Assembly: GCA_008360975.2 (NCBI GenBank)
Contig: CM039184.1
Coordinates: forward strand, 33,653,797-33,717,796
Reading direction: 5' to 3'
From: Lichenostomus cassidix
Lineage: Eukaryota > Chordata > Aves > Passeriformes > Meliphagidae
Length of the DNA stretch: 64,000 nt
The notes under the pieces were generated by a model. It saw only the letters and a program-made list of their open reading frames with translations, ran no database searches and had not been told where the DNA came from. Below are positions 1 to 13,500 of this stretch, one piece after another. A program made the translations under genes and the position numbers. The stretch's first letter is position 1. Every line of letters starts with the position of its first letter.

Positions 1-3000
1 CAGCCTCCCAAAGCTTCCTGTGTTTCTCAGCCCCACGTTCTCTTTAAGTGAGACATATCCTTTAAGGATTCAGCATCTTCCATTTACCCTGTTTGAATGT
101 ACAAGCATTGTCAGAAAAACCCCAATGAACAGCACACTAACTAGCAAAATGTGTGTAATTATCTAATAAAGAGGATGATGGATCATTTTGGATAATTTTC
201 TTCTAAAGCACTGCCCAGATCATCACAAAGTGCATATTACCATAAAACCAGTTTAACTTCATATAAGCTACATATCAGTTTAAAAATTTAGACAGATTTT
301 TACAACATTATTATCAGTATTAACACCAGGTCCAAAACCTGTATTTTTAGCAGTCTGCTGAACTGCACAAAATACAGCACATGTATCTACACAGCTGCAT
401 AGCTACACTGGTTTGGAAGCTGCTGCTCTGCAAGTATATGCTATTTATGTGTTTCTTTTTCCAGAGTTCTGTTCCAAAGCCAGTAAAGTTGTATCATTCC
501 TGCAGCTAATCAGATTTAAGTTAATGAATATTCATCAGAACTAGGTTAGCATGCATTGAAAATAATTCTTAAAAAAAATAAAAAAGAAGAAAGTAAAACT
601 GCAGGATGACTATGTTAAATATGTTACTTTCCTAACTAGTGTACCTGGTAAAACCTAAAAGAAAATTCTTTTACCAAGAAAGCTCTGTTTCATGAAAAAT
701 ATTTAGGCATATTTAAGTATTATATTTTCCTAAGATCTGACAACATACCAAATTCCCCTGTATTGTAGCATACTTAAGTGTTGCTTTTTAATGATCAGCA
801 TGTCAGTACATGCACAATCAAGAGTCTCTTAATGATGATCAAGTAATAATATCTCTGGGCCTTTTCCCATCAAACTATAAGAATCATTCCACTGTAGAAG
901 AAGCCAAATACCAATGATTATGAAATTTAAAAGAAAATTCAGAGTCTCTCAATTTTTCTGGTATTCTAAATCCTATTTAGCTGCTTCAAGATGCTTCTGC
1001 ATAGAATAATTGACAAAAGCACCTAGGCTCAGCAGTAATATTATTCATCACAAACATGTATATATGATTTCAGAACTGTATTTCTAAGTCAGTTGCTGTG
1101 TATTAGGTCATGTAAGGAGCTCTCATAGTGAGTTTGTCAGCAGCACAGACCCTGACGATAACTACAGACTTGCATGAAAGAAATTTAATATTACTATTGT
1201 GCCATGCTAAAGTGCCATGCTCTTTCTGCACTCATGAAATAATGCCAATGGGGGCTGGGTTTGTACTGTGTTTCTGGGACAATTCATAGCAGCTGGAAAA
1301 ATTTGGGATGATATGGGAGATCTGCATGTAGCTCAAGATGCAGCAGGTGATCCCTCTTGTGCCAAAAAGCACGAGCCTTCTACCCTGCCAATGAGTCCTC
1401 TCCACTGTCAACTGCTAATTGGGGTGCTGAGAATGGTGGCTGTCCTCAGCTGGAACAGGCTGAGTAACCTGCTTTAACTGGAACTGGCTTCATCTCCTTG
1501 AAAATAGTTCCGGTATTCTCAGTCTTGATCTGTCTCCTGAGAGTAGGAAGATGCTGGCTCAAGTGATCTGCACAAGGCACATCGACCATTGCTAAACTTC
1601 CAATAATGGGAGTATGTTACCATGACAGAGTCCTCAGAAAAGATCCCGGTGAAGCTAATTTGACATGGGTGTCAACATCATCTTTCCTCCTTTAATTATC
1701 CATGGTGGTATATTTTCTTTTCATAGAAGAACAAGTGAATCAAGTAAGGTGATTTTGAAGTTTTACTATTGTATCTTCAGAGAGTTGTAATAGAAGCAGC
1801 TAGGCAAGCTGGAAAATGTGTGCTAATTGAGACACAACAGAAGAGTTAATTCAGAAGATTTCATTATGAGGGGCAGAACTAACAGCTGAACAGAAGACAT
1901 CTATTGTCCTGTGATTTCCCATTGCCTAATCATTGCTAGGGGAGGGAAAAAGAAAATCCTTTACAGGACTGGAAACAAAGCTCGTGTTTTACAGATTGAC
2001 CAGAAATAGCAAGATTCACTAAGCTGTTTTTTCTTTGCACACACTTCTGGGTAAAGTGAGTGGAGGATCAGCAGTACTTTGGCAACAAAAGTGGGGAAGG
2101 TGGGGGGAATTTCACAGCCAGTGCCAGCCTTAGGATACAAAAGTGAGTTAAGATTTTCATCCTCCTGAAGAGAAAAACACTGTAGCAAATAAAGAACAAT
2201 TAAAAATAAATAAAGCAAACAAATATATTTGCAAAATATATTCTGAAATGTGTTTGTGTGTTCTCCTTTCATAACCATTTTAATCACAGCAATGTTTTCA
2301 TCTTTATATGAATAGGATAAAATAAAATAAAACCATTCTTTCATGGTTAAATCTTGTCTAATAACATAATTTATTCATGGTGATTTAATTAGCAGACTAT
2401 ACAGTACTTCTCAAACAACATTAGAGAAGCTGTATTGCTGTTGCAGCACCCCACATTCAGATTAGGCTCAGGGGACACAAGGGTTTGTGCTGCAAGCCTT
2501 TCCCTGTAATCTTTGCTGTCAGCTCCTCACCACCTATAATCCCCATGGTCAGCTGTCTAACTAATTCAAGGCCTACCTTTGATTAAAAACAGCTGCCTCA
2601 CCTTAACTCAGACTGCTTTACACTTTTGAGTTGTACATGTACCAGCTAAAGACATGCACCAGCCCAAATGTACCAACCCAAGAGGGAAAAAATGTTCTCC
2701 TAACAAGAAAACAGAGAGCAAGAGAAGATCATAGCAACACCAGCCAATGCTACATTACTGCTCAGGGCACTTACTCCACTAACAATTTGCAGCATTATCA
2801 AACACCACTACTCTTCCCACCAAGGCAAGATAAGAACTGTGCCAGGCAGACAAAAATCACTTCAGTGGCCCCAGGCAAGCTGATGCAAATTATATCTCTG
2901 GGTACAGATCAACTTCAGCGTTGTTTATTTAAACTCATTTTTTCTCATTCCAAAATTCCAATACAACAAAGATACTCATCCAACTTAATTTCTTGAAAAA

Positions 3001-3804
3001 CCTGTGAATCACTATTGAAAGAGAAAAGTTTTCTCAGATACTTTTTCCTTCATGACCTGGCTTTAGATGTACTACGAAACAGGATTGCCTTCTCTACCTC
3101 CTGCCTGTAGCCTTCATTACAAGAAAACAGAAGTGACTCTCTGATGAGCCATTTAGAAATGTGAATGTGCTGAGAAAAAATACCTACTCAGAAGCAAAAA
3201 TCAAGAGAACAGATCTTAGCCTAAAAAAAATCAGCAAAAGAGTCAGCAATTTTTACACCTGAGACGAAAATTAATGGATCCTCTGAGAGAAGAACTTAAG
3301 CAAACCTGAGGTTCAATCAGCAGCTTGTTTCACAGAATTCCTAATGTCTTCAGGTTGTTTTTTTTCTGAGGAAAAGAGAGCCATAAGAAGCCATAGTCCT
3401 AATACAAGCCATAGGAAGATCAAGTCCATTATGTTGGTTGGTAAGGATGAACAGTAAATTGTTCATTAGGATCAACATAATTTTTCCAGTGTTTTACTCA
3501 TGGGATTATCAATGTCTGTGATGTCCTCAAATCCTTTATTTGCCAAAATTAACAATTTATAGCACTCACCAGGCAGTATCTAAAAATACTCAGAAATATC
3601 ATTATACAACATGATGTCTGAAGTGCTGGTTGAGCAATGCAAAACTTAAGGCATTCTTTCTAATGTGCTGCCCTGCATCTATCAGATAGGCCTTTGTCAG
3701 TTACCATGTAAATATGCGGTAAATCTTAATTGTCCATACCATATTTATTGCTCAGCATCTTCTTCCCAAATGCCTTTGAAAACCATAATACCTCTTCTGC
3801 TATC
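1..3804. other. AT-rich non-coding DNA
   Basis: No exon, RNA gene or clear repeat is recognised here. The open frames present are short, start at arbitrary methionines, resemble no protein family I know and lack convincing flanking splice sites. The stretch could be intergenic or lie in ANXA10 intron 1, because the first ANXA10 exon was not found. Confidence 0.6.
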
Positions 3805-3925
3805 ATGGAATCACAGAATCATAGACTCATACAATCATTTACCTTCAAGAAGGCCTTTAAGGTCATCAAGTCAAACTGCCAACTCCACTAAACTATTTCC
3901 CTAAGCACCACACCTACATGTATTT
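3805..3925 (-). repeat. CR1 LINE 3'-end fragment
   Basis: The + strand begins with the reversed CR1 tail (tcacagaatcatagactcat), followed by the characteristic block 'ttcaagaaggcctttaaggt' and 'ctaagcaccacacctacatg'. This is the 3' untranslated end of a CR1 retrotransposon lying on the - strand. It is diverged from what I remember of the consensus, so it is an old insertion. Confidence 0.8.
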
Positions 3926-4215
3926 ATGGCCATGCAAGCCACGAGCAGCCAGTTTGTCCAGGAGAATGCTATAGGAAATGTGTCAATGGCTTTTACTAAT
4001 GTCCAGGCAGACAACATCCACAGCTTTCCCTCATACACTAAGTGAGTCATCCTGCCACAGAAAGCAGTCAAGCAGGACCTGCCTTTCATAAGTACATGCT
4101 GGCTGGCCCTGATCACCAGTTTGTCGTGTATGTGCTGCCTGATGTCACACAATACAATCTGGTCCATGACCTTCCCTAGCACCAAGGACAGGCCTGCAGT
4201 TCTCTGGCTCCTTGT
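3926..4215 (-). repeat. CR1 reverse-transcriptase remnant
   Basis: Translated on the - strand, this stretch gives degenerate CR1 ORF2 reverse transcriptase: an M-D-Q-I block, then S-Q-H and K-G-R-S-C-L-T, then a form of the D-L-x-K-A-F-D-T motif in which the first Asp is replaced and the phrase reads LVKAIDT. It directly adjoins a CR1 3'-end fragment, so either the middle of ORF2 is deleted or two insertions abut. It is a dead fragment that happens to keep an open frame. Confidence 0.75.
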
Positions 4216-4248
4216 ACCTTTGATGCCTCATGGATCTCCATCCCCTAC

Positions 4249-5010
4249 TGTGGCAGGACGTTTCCCCCCTCCCCCTTCTCTCTCTCCCTGATCAGTCCCA
4301 AGAAATGGATGGCTCAGATTAAGTTGATAGCCTAATCAACAGCTACCTGATGCTGGTGACTGAAAGTCTGAAAAGACACTCCCCTGTGGAATGTAGAGAG
4401 AATGTGAGAAATTTTTAGTGACCACAAATACACACTTTTATCCTATAAAAAGCTCACGAAATCTCAGAAAAGGTAGAAGCTTTCTACATGGACATTGGAG
4501 CATGAAGTAAAGTCTTCTCCCCAGGGTCTGGACGCAGCCCTGTGGTTACTTCCCTTGGGATTGGGTGAGGAAGACTAATGTATTCCAGCTCCAAAATTGG
4601 ATTTGGCAAGATCATTGGTTTCCTAAATTTTATTATTCCGGCTAACTTATAGGTACCTTTCTTAACTTGCATTTCAGCTAGCTCAAGCAAGCATTTCTTA
4701 ACTTGCATTATAGTTCAAGCAAACATTTCTTGCATTTTTAACTATTTTTATAGTTCAAGCAAGCTTTTACCCCATAATTGCATTTTAGCTATTATAGTGT
4801 TGCAATTATGTATTCATTGTGTGTTTATGTGTGTCAATCTGTTCTATGTTTGTATGTTTGTTATTTTCTGTGTCTAATAAATGGTATTTTTAGACAGATC
4901 GGCCAAATATCAAAGAATCTTGCGAATAGGACTAAGTCTTGGGGAACTAGCTATCTTAAAGTCTGTCAAACTGCACAAACTCATAAGGCTCTTGTCTCCC
5001 ATGCAAGACA
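4249..5010 (+). repeat. solo LTR (762 bp) with 5-bp target duplication
   Basis: The element starts TGTGGCAGG and ends CAAGACA (terminal TG...CA) and is flanked on both sides by CCTAC (4244-4248 and 5011-5015). A TATAAAA box lies at 4444-4450 and an AATAAA signal at 4876-4881, both on the + strand, as expected of an LTR in + orientation. A five-base duplication is usual for ERVL-like and some gammaretrovirus-like insertions. No internal retroviral genes adjoin it, so it is a solo LTR. The R region would be unusually long if TATA and AATAAA are both the real ones. Confidence 0.6.
4659..4768 (+). repeat. imperfect tandem repeat inside the LTR
   Basis: Three diverged copies, roughly 35 bases each, of a unit containing 'cttaacttgcatt' and 'agttcaagcaagcattt'. 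The array lies between the TATA box and the AATAAA signal of the surrounding LTR. Confidence 0.6.
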
Positions 5011-5015
5011 CCTAC

Positions 5016-8000
5016 CTCCACTGAGACAGCAAGCCAAAGGACCTCACTAGCACTGTCTCCCAAACTTTGACTTGCTGCCCATTCACACCCCTCAACTGAG
5101 CCTTGTTTTATCCTTTTCCTCCTTCAAATCTATTTTAACATGCTTCCGGTGAACTCTGCTAACTCCCAGGCTAGTGAGACAGTGATACCCCACCTGTCAC
5201 CTGCAGCTTCAGTGACCCATGATCAAAAACCCCAAAATTCTGCCAGTGACAACAGGCTCAGAGCCAGGTATTGATCTGCTGGCTCTTCCTGTTTTCTGCA
5301 TCCTTCACTGCACGTGGAAGGACACAGGAGGACACTACTTGCTCTCCAGATCCCTTTACCAGCTGTCCCAAGTATCTAAAGTCTCTCTTGCCCTCAGACT
5401 TGTTATTATGGATAATAACATGATGGCCATACCAGGGCAGGAAGCTGTCTCTTCACATCTTTAGCCTGGGCCCCATGGAGCCAGCTGACTTCCCTGTCTG
5501 CATATAGGGCCTTCTGCTCCCTTCAGAGGGGAATCTCCTTCGACCTTTCCATCTGTTATGGAAACAGTTTTGGAGCAGAGAGTAGGGGAACTTTGACTCA
5601 GTGACACCTCCAAGCTAAATGAATCATAGTTCTTGTTAAATATCATTATTGTTCAGTTCCACTTGTGGATCATCATCCTGTTATGCCAGGGCACTTGGGA
5701 AAGTGTCTAAGACATTCACCACAATAGTACTACTACTTAGTCAAAGTCCTCACAGAGCTCAAAATTTTATTCTTTGTTCTCATGTTAGGGGAACAGCCTA
5801 AACTCAGATGACTATTAGCTTGATTTTTGTTCTTTAAAATCTAACAATACCTGCATCAGCTGAATGTTTCTGCTTTTGCTTGCTAGTATGTCAGCAGATT
5901 CATTCAGCCAGTAACACTCTTGTGTCCACATTTATTACATTCACCTCCAACCTTAGCCACCAGCACAAAGCTGCAGGGGGCTCCCAGTCTTCTCACAACT
6001 TGTGTCATCATCGATTTGAATTACTAATCCCACTGCTTGATGAAAAGCAGGAGTATTTTTGAAGGATGTGAAGTCACTTCTTTGTGTCCTGGCTGGATTT
6101 TGTGTTTTGCCATGAAAAGTTAACCCATGACTCTTACACTAGGGCCAGAAAAGCACGGAAACATCTGTAATCACAGTTTTGGTCAATTGAGGTTCAAAGA
6201 TAAACAGCTATCATGAGTGTAAACACAAGACTGTATTCAAATTACAGGCTCTTCTGTGAAATCTTCAATCAATCAGTCAATGATGAGGAAAATGTCAGAT
6301 CATGGATATTGAATCAAAAACATAAACTATATTATTCAAGACTGAAATGTTTCCCTAAGTCATCTGCACAACATTTGGAAGCAGTACACAATCAGAAAGA
6401 GGGAAAAAAGCTGAATAGAAAAAAAGAGATTCACGACTATAGCTTTGATGACAGATTTTGCAGAATTTGGACCAAATGTTACTGAAGTTACTCTAATTAT
6501 CTTTTTACTAGAGATTTTGCCCAACATCAAGAAAATGCAAAGACACTGTTACTGATAAGGTTTCTTATTGAAGATTAAAAAAAAAAAAAAAAGGCTTGTG
6601 TAATTTTTTTAAACCCTTAAAAGACACCAGGTGTAAAGGAATAGCTATAAAATATTGATTAAATATACCTGGAAAATAGGTTTCCCAGCATCATGCAGTA
6701 ACGAGTACTCTTTGTAAAGAGATGTTCATAGGAGAGCCTAAATACTGCTGGAACATATAACTTGTTTTGACAAAAATGTAATGGCTTGCAAAGAACAAGA
6801 AGGAAGTATAATCCAAGCTGTGCAAGTTTCTACAAGATAAAAATTCTGTACAGCAGTGTACATACTCAGGCTTAAATATAAGATTCTACATACAGAGGAC
6901 AATGAAAATTGTGTTTGGGTGTACATAAATTCTGCAGTCTGGAGGCCTTTGCCTTCGAAAGTGTGCAAAAATTAATGGTGATCTTTCAATACAAAGATCA
7001 AACCAATCATAAGTGAAGCTTCCATTTGCCTCTAAACAGTAAAAGAAAGGGTACTCTTACCTTATTTGCCATGAAAATATTGGAAGTCAAGCTCATACTG
7101 TTTTCATCCTAATGTAGCATTTCCTGCCTTCCATTTTTTAAGTTACTTGTACTCACAGAACAATATATTGCCCCCAAGATAAAGACACGTGTATCAGGTC
7201 TTATTTAATGCTCTTCATGAACAGCATCTAAGTAATTTTATAAAAGGTAATGTTATACCCACTTATGGAGGGAAGATGGAGAAGACAGGGCAATTAACTT
7301 TTCCATGGGGCCTCAGCCCATGGATTTTATATCTAAAAACACAAAACAGGCATCCCAAAGTCCCCTTGGGGTTTTTTTTGTCTTTCTCACAACATTGAAA
7401 ATTATGACCAAACCATAGAAATCACAAATTCAAACTATCACAGAAAAAAGTCAAGTTCTCAACACTGGGGAGCAGAGGATTCTTTCTTTTCATAGCCAAC
7501 TTTGAAAAGTTAGGCTTATGTTACTGGCTATGTCTCTAAGCTTTCCTCCTTAGGCATACTAGACATAAATAAATACATTTTTCAGATGAAAGTGCATATG
7601 CTAGTGTCAGCCTTACTCCAGTTACTAGGGCAACTACAAGAACACACTCAGAAAATGCAGATAAAATCAGCTCCTGTTTATGCATGAGTTGTGACTATCA
7701 GCATTGGCAAAGAATTTAAAAACAGATGACTGGCACCAGGCTATTAAACAGACAGCATTAATTTTACTCTTTCTTCTGCTGTATGCGCTACATTTCACTT
7801 ACATCCTTTTGACTTCACTTCCTAGCAGAAAATTGTTCTAGCTTAAGTATGGAAGTGATTATCCTTCCTTCCTTTAGATTCAGGCATCCAAATAAATGAA
7901 TCTTCAACAGTGCTTAGCACCAAGCAACTTCCAGTCTTCAAGACTAATAGAACTGCTAGGATTAAAAGTGGTAAGAACAGGCTTAGCGATCTGGAATAAT

Positions 8001-9446
8001 GTAGGCAAAATATCATGTCATTTTTATGTGAAGCAATTAGTGAAAAAATAATATCAAGCCTTACATTGAACTAATCAAGGCTAAGCTATAGCATTGTATC
8101 AAACCTTTATTAAACTAATCTTTCGAAAACAATTCTCAGAAGTTCATTCACTCTATCAACAACACTTTAGTCACAGCAGTTGCTGTTCTGCAGTAAACAA
8201 CTTGCTAATTATATTTCTCAGTCTTCATGGTGAGAGACGTGCTAATGGATTTAAGCATGTCATTACAACAGAAGAGTCCCTCACTAGAAACAAAAGCTCA
8301 CAAACAAGCTACTCTCTCCAGCTAAATCATAGTCACCCCACATACACACCCACAGCCACTTAGTTTCTTTCTGAGAGCTTGCATGGGAGATGAGCAATAT
8401 TCATTGTCAGTACAAACATGCAGTAGAGAAATGTTCCATCATTTGCAAGATCAAATGCTTGCATAAAGGAAACAGTGCTTTAATTTGACAGCATACAAGA
8501 AGTCATACATTCACTATGATTTCTGCAAGTGTCCTTGTAAATCAGTGGTCTATAATCACTAATTCATTGTATACACTGATTTTGGCATAATTCACAATAC
8601 ATAACAAGACCTAAAATATTTAAATTGGGATTAATGTAGAAAGTTACAGCAACATCTTCCAAACATAGCTGGGCTTACCAAATTGCCTAAGTTCAAAATA
8701 TTTTATATTTTACTTGTACACATTTCATCAAAGAAGTAATACACTATCTGCAGGAGCACAGTGAGCATTTCATTCTGTATATGAAGTAATTCTTAAATGT
8801 TCTTCATAAAAACATATCAAATCCTCCAAGTGCTTCAGGTAAATTATATATGTATAATTATCTGACTTATTTTTGAAACTGTAATCAGATAAGTTACATG
8901 TCTATGACTTCTATGCCATGAAATGAATAAAACCAGTAATAAAATACTGTGTTAATCAGAACTGAAAGTCCATTCTTGCATAGCTGTATTTTCACAAAAC
9001 CATTTTAAATCTAAACTGAAACACAATTGTGTCAAGAATGTTATGAAACACTGCTGCCATCTACATAAATTATGATTGAAGAAAATTGGTATTTGTTTCC
9101 TTTTCATTTTGCAGCAATATTTTAGGCAGCAATTTTAGGAACCTTACTGATGGAGTAATGATGCAGTTTACTGAACTTTCCTATTTTTTTTTTCTATTTG
9201 TGTATCTTTTCTCAAAGGAATGCCTTTTTCTTCTGCCATTGCTCTCTAACTAAAGTTCATTTCATAAATTTAATTTAATAAAACAAGGCATTTTGAACAC
9301 TATGAAAAACATCCAGGAGACTATTTTAAATAGTATTCAGAACAATTCTGCTTAAGCATAAGCAAAAACTCCTAAGAAGACTCATTTCCACTCACCCATA
9401 TTTCTACTACCTCATTATGTAACTTCCTGCTTATATCATAAATATA
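5016..9446. other. AT-rich non-coding DNA
   Basis: No exon, RNA gene or recognisable transposon fragment is seen. There is a short poly-A run near 6575. The open frames are short and resemble nothing known. Confidence 0.55.
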
Positions 9447-9452
9447 GTCTGT

Positions 9453-9714
9453 TGTCACTGTTGAGCCGCTAGCAGAGAAGAAAAACCCGGATTCTCAGCG
9501 TAGCATAGAAAAGAGCAATTTATTATTTTGAATCCAACCTACATAGGCTTTTCAGAGGTCACCCAGATTGGTCAGTCAGAAACCTCCCCCTAGGCCTGAT
9601 TGGCCAGGCCTGAACTGCCCAAATCTCGAGACACTGTTCTAACAACATCCAAACTTTATCTTTGTTTATAAAACATAGAAGAAGTTCTCGTGGGAAAGAC
9701 CTGTGCTAGCCACA
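9453..9714 (-). repeat. solo LTR copy A (262 bp), 6-bp target duplication
   Basis: On the + strand the element starts TGTCACTGTTGAG and ends GCTAGCCACA. It is flanked by GTCTGT on both sides (9447-9452 and 9715-9720). The polyadenylation signal reads AATAAA on the - strand (9519-9524), so the LTR is on the - strand. A second copy of the same length and ends lies at 24655-24916. Six-base duplications are typical of ERVK/alpharetrovirus-like integrases. No gag, pol or env sequence is attached. Confidence 0.8.
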
Positions 9715-10214
9715 GTCTGTATATTCTATAATTTTACATTTATCTCAGGTATAAATTCATTCTCTGCACAAAAAATTCCTAACTCTCCTGCCCAGCCACC
9801 CTATGAACAACCTAACCTTCATTTAAAAAAGTCAATAAAGAAATAGGTCATAAAGTGCTGGACTACAGCCAGTGTTTCTATGTCAGCAGAAAACTGTCTT
9901 AGTTCATACAAATATTTCCTTTCTATGGTGAATATATTTAAAGCTTAGGGTTTTTTCTTATAAATGCTAATTACTGCAGCTTTTTGAGTTATCAAAGAGA
10001 AATTATTAGAGGGAAATTGCAAAGAGAAGAACTCTTGGGAAAAACAGTTAAAAGAAAGCATTTGCATACATTTTAAGGGCGAAAGCAGCAAACACAATGC
10101 CCTTTTTTTCATACAGATCCTTCCAAGAGCTCCTTATGCCTCCAAGTACAACTCTGTTTATTAAACTTCTCTTTAAATTGCCTAATCATTATTTCCGTCA
10201 TTTGGAAAAGAAAG

Positions 10215-10535
10215 TGTGGTGTTGTATTTGGGACTCAGCCTGGCTCATGCAAAGTTCCGTTTATTGAACAGAAACATCATGGTTTTATACAGTTACAAAG
10301 AATAACTTTAGCCGTTACAAGAACTTGGTCCTAATGTCAGAGATGATAGACTTAATCATTCCCAATCACCCCTGTTAATCACCCATCACAAAGTAAACAT
10401 AGTTTTGCCTCAGTATCAGTCTCCTGCCCCTGCCAGGGACTATTCAGGTTAACTTCTCTTAATTGTCCCACATTAACTGATATCTAAAGATCTCAATGGC
10501 TGCAACCTTCACAGCCAACACCCTGCGCTTTCACA
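10215..10535 (-). repeat. probable solo LTR (321 bp), different family
   Basis: The + strand ends are TGTGGTGTTG and GCTTTCACA, giving TG...CA termini. On the - strand there is TATAAAA (10283-10289) followed about 20 bases later by AATAAA (10260-10265), the compact U3-R layout of class II avian retroviral LTRs. The flanks agaaag and aaaaag match at five of six bases, which fits a decayed six-base duplication. Sequence differs from the 262-bp LTR pair. Confidence 0.6.
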
Positions 10536-10541
10536 AAAAAG

Positions 10542-13500
10542 AAAATAATCCTAGTTTTCTGTGGACATCAGAATGTGAAACAATCATTGAGTTTAAGATG
10601 AGATACAACCTGTAAATAACTGGTTGTGGAAAGACCTTGCCTTTCATTTACTGAGTTAAATGTCTATTCCTTCCAATAATTAATTTTGTGTTCAGTTTTA
10701 CTGCAATCTTGGGAAATAAAACAATTGAGAGATAAACAAGCAAAACAGGATTAGGTATAAACTATATAGCACAAAAAAGAAAAAAAAAGGCAACTTCCAA
10801 ATAAAGGAATAATAAATTAGAAAAAGCAGAATGGTTTTATTGCATACTCAACCTTTGAGCCAGTATAAGTGGTATGCACTTGTTTGACAAATATGTGTTG
10901 TATTTAAAGTAATAAAAACAATAACAGTGACATTTCCTTACATCTGTATTGCGTGGTTTACCATGCTATCCATGACTAATTGTTTTAAACTAACTTCTGT
11001 AAACAAAGCATCTTCTCTGAACAGGATAAAAATCAGTTCAGTTTATAAGTGAAATAATTCTTAAAACAAATTGCCATTTTCCATGGTAATAGCAAAGACT
11101 CAAGAAATATGTATTTTATTTGTTTAGCATAGACAACCTGCTTCCCAGAAAGGCACACAGTGAGAAAATTAAATGTCTGTAGGAAGACAACACCAAGGCC
11201 AGATTCTTATTCTACCACCATTTACACATTGCCATTGAAGTTGCATGCTGACACTATTAAGTTTGGTTGCCTCCTTTTTGTTCTTTTTTTTTAGGCAAAT
11301 AATTGGGAAATTTATTACAGTGAAAAATTCCCAGCCATACCCAGCCCCCAGGCAGAGACAAGTAATTTTATCACACCCCATTTTCAGAAGGTAACAAAAA
11401 TCCAGCACGTTTTGCTCTTGAGCCATTACAGCTAATTTAAATGGATACCCACCCAGTATGGATAATCAAGGGACCAGTATGACCAGGGGTGCTAGACAGC
11501 ACACGTGCTCCAGAGAATAAATACTGCCTACAAAGCTGCTGGTGCAATCTCTATCCCCTTCCAACTAAATTTTCCCTGTAGCACATCACCTGAGATTCAC
11601 AGAAGACCTGAAAATGCTTTTTGGCTTTGACTCTACATCGCCATGGCAGGTTGGGAAGGAGAAAAAAAAGAAAGAGAGAAGATTGACTGGACCTCTGTTT
11701 TCAGCATCTCTCTTTGGGGCAGCAAGTCTATGAATGGTGACACTGATGGTGCTGGCTCCACCCTCCAGTTAAGAAGACTTGCAGCCACCTCATGGCTTTA
11801 GGTGGCACAAAAAGATGTCATGAAGTGCATGCTGTGGGGCTTTATGCTTTCTCTTGTGGAAAAACCCTGCAATTTTTTGTGCAAAACAGTAAGCACTTTG
11901 AGAAATTAAAGGCAGGTAGACTGTATCTCCTCTAATGTTAATCTATTAACTGATACATAAAAATGAAGGCACCTCTGATAGTAGTGAAGTTGGTAATTTG
12001 GAGAATTAGAGTTTTGCCACAGGTGTCAGTGTTCAGTTTTGGGTGACCAGCATGAAGTTATTTTCAAAACTACTGTGTTAGCTGTTGCCAAAGTAGACTC
12101 CCGAGCAGCTACCACTTCACTGAAACTTAGGAGTACTTTACAGTCTAGAACTCTAAGCTATAGCAGCTCCATAAAATCCAAAACATCAGTGCAAGCTTAG
12201 CATAATTCCCCAGTATCCAATTCAGTGGCATTAAGGACTGAGAAGCAGTCTGTATGCCCAAGTCTTTTTCAGTTTCTTCCACTGATGAACCACCAGAAAC
12301 TGCAATTATAAATCATATTGACACAATGGTGAAACCAGAATTTTACACTCACTAAGTCATTGTGCTTCTGCTGTTCTATAAAGCTACACCCACTACTACC
12401 TTTCATTACCAGCTGTTTTGTTCAAACCCTTTTCTCTTCTTCTCTGTATCACCTTATGTGGGCAGCCTTCTGTTGATGGATATATCCCAAAAAGGAACTA
12501 GCAGTCACCTTCCCAAGGCGCAGAGTACCAGCACCACAGCCCTCACAGTATCTCACAGGTGTGTACCTGTGTACACATGTCGTCCTCAGAGTTCAGAAAG
12601 AAGGCAGAAGTTGGCTTTTGCAACCCTAAGGGAAATTGACTGGTAGATAAGCACTCAAGTTCTTTTAGTAATATAAATAAAGACTTGGGAGTTGCAAAAG
12701 TTAAAATTTGAGTCATAGGTCCTACAATGATTCATTTTGTTAAGGTATTTGCCATCAAATACTGGATTTAATCAAGGTGAGTAAGATTCTACACATGCTC
12801 CAAACATTCTACACAAGCTTCCACAGACACATTTTTCAAATGCCCAAGGTTTTTACTACTACAGAAGAGCTAGAGATTACTTTTCCACCACTTCTTGACC
12901 TCTGTATCATGCTCATGCATTCTGTGCTCTGGTGAGAGCTAGAAATTCCACCAGCTCCAGTTATGTTAAGATTTTCTTTCTACCACATAAACCACATGCT
13001 CAGCAGCACAAAGTCCCAAGTTATACTGCCTGCAACTGCAGTGACAGAGGACAAAAAATTCAATTATTTGATTAGTCTCCAGAGCAATACCTGAAGATTA
13101 TTACGCCAATAATGTGAATATTGCTTTTAATTTATATGTAACTTATACACTGGAAGCAAATTTTCAGGGAAAACAAATAGAATAATTTCATATTTAATAA
13201 TGTTTACTTCTCATTTTAAAGAAATAATTACCTTTAGATGGGTCTGTAATAAAAATTATGTTTCATTATTTTTACTAAAGGTTTCCATTAGAATAACATG
13301 GAAATGGTCAGGTGCAATGTCTAAGCCTAAGCATATCAATGAGCAGGACAGAGGAAGTTTGAGGAAGAACCTTTAGCACAGGTGAGAAATTCCATTGGTT
13401 GTAGGGACCTGAGGAAGAGGAACCAACATCTTCTTGCTTCAACAGGAAAGAATTTAGACTGTCCAAAAAAGACGAAGTGGTAACAAAGTGAGGGAGGAGA

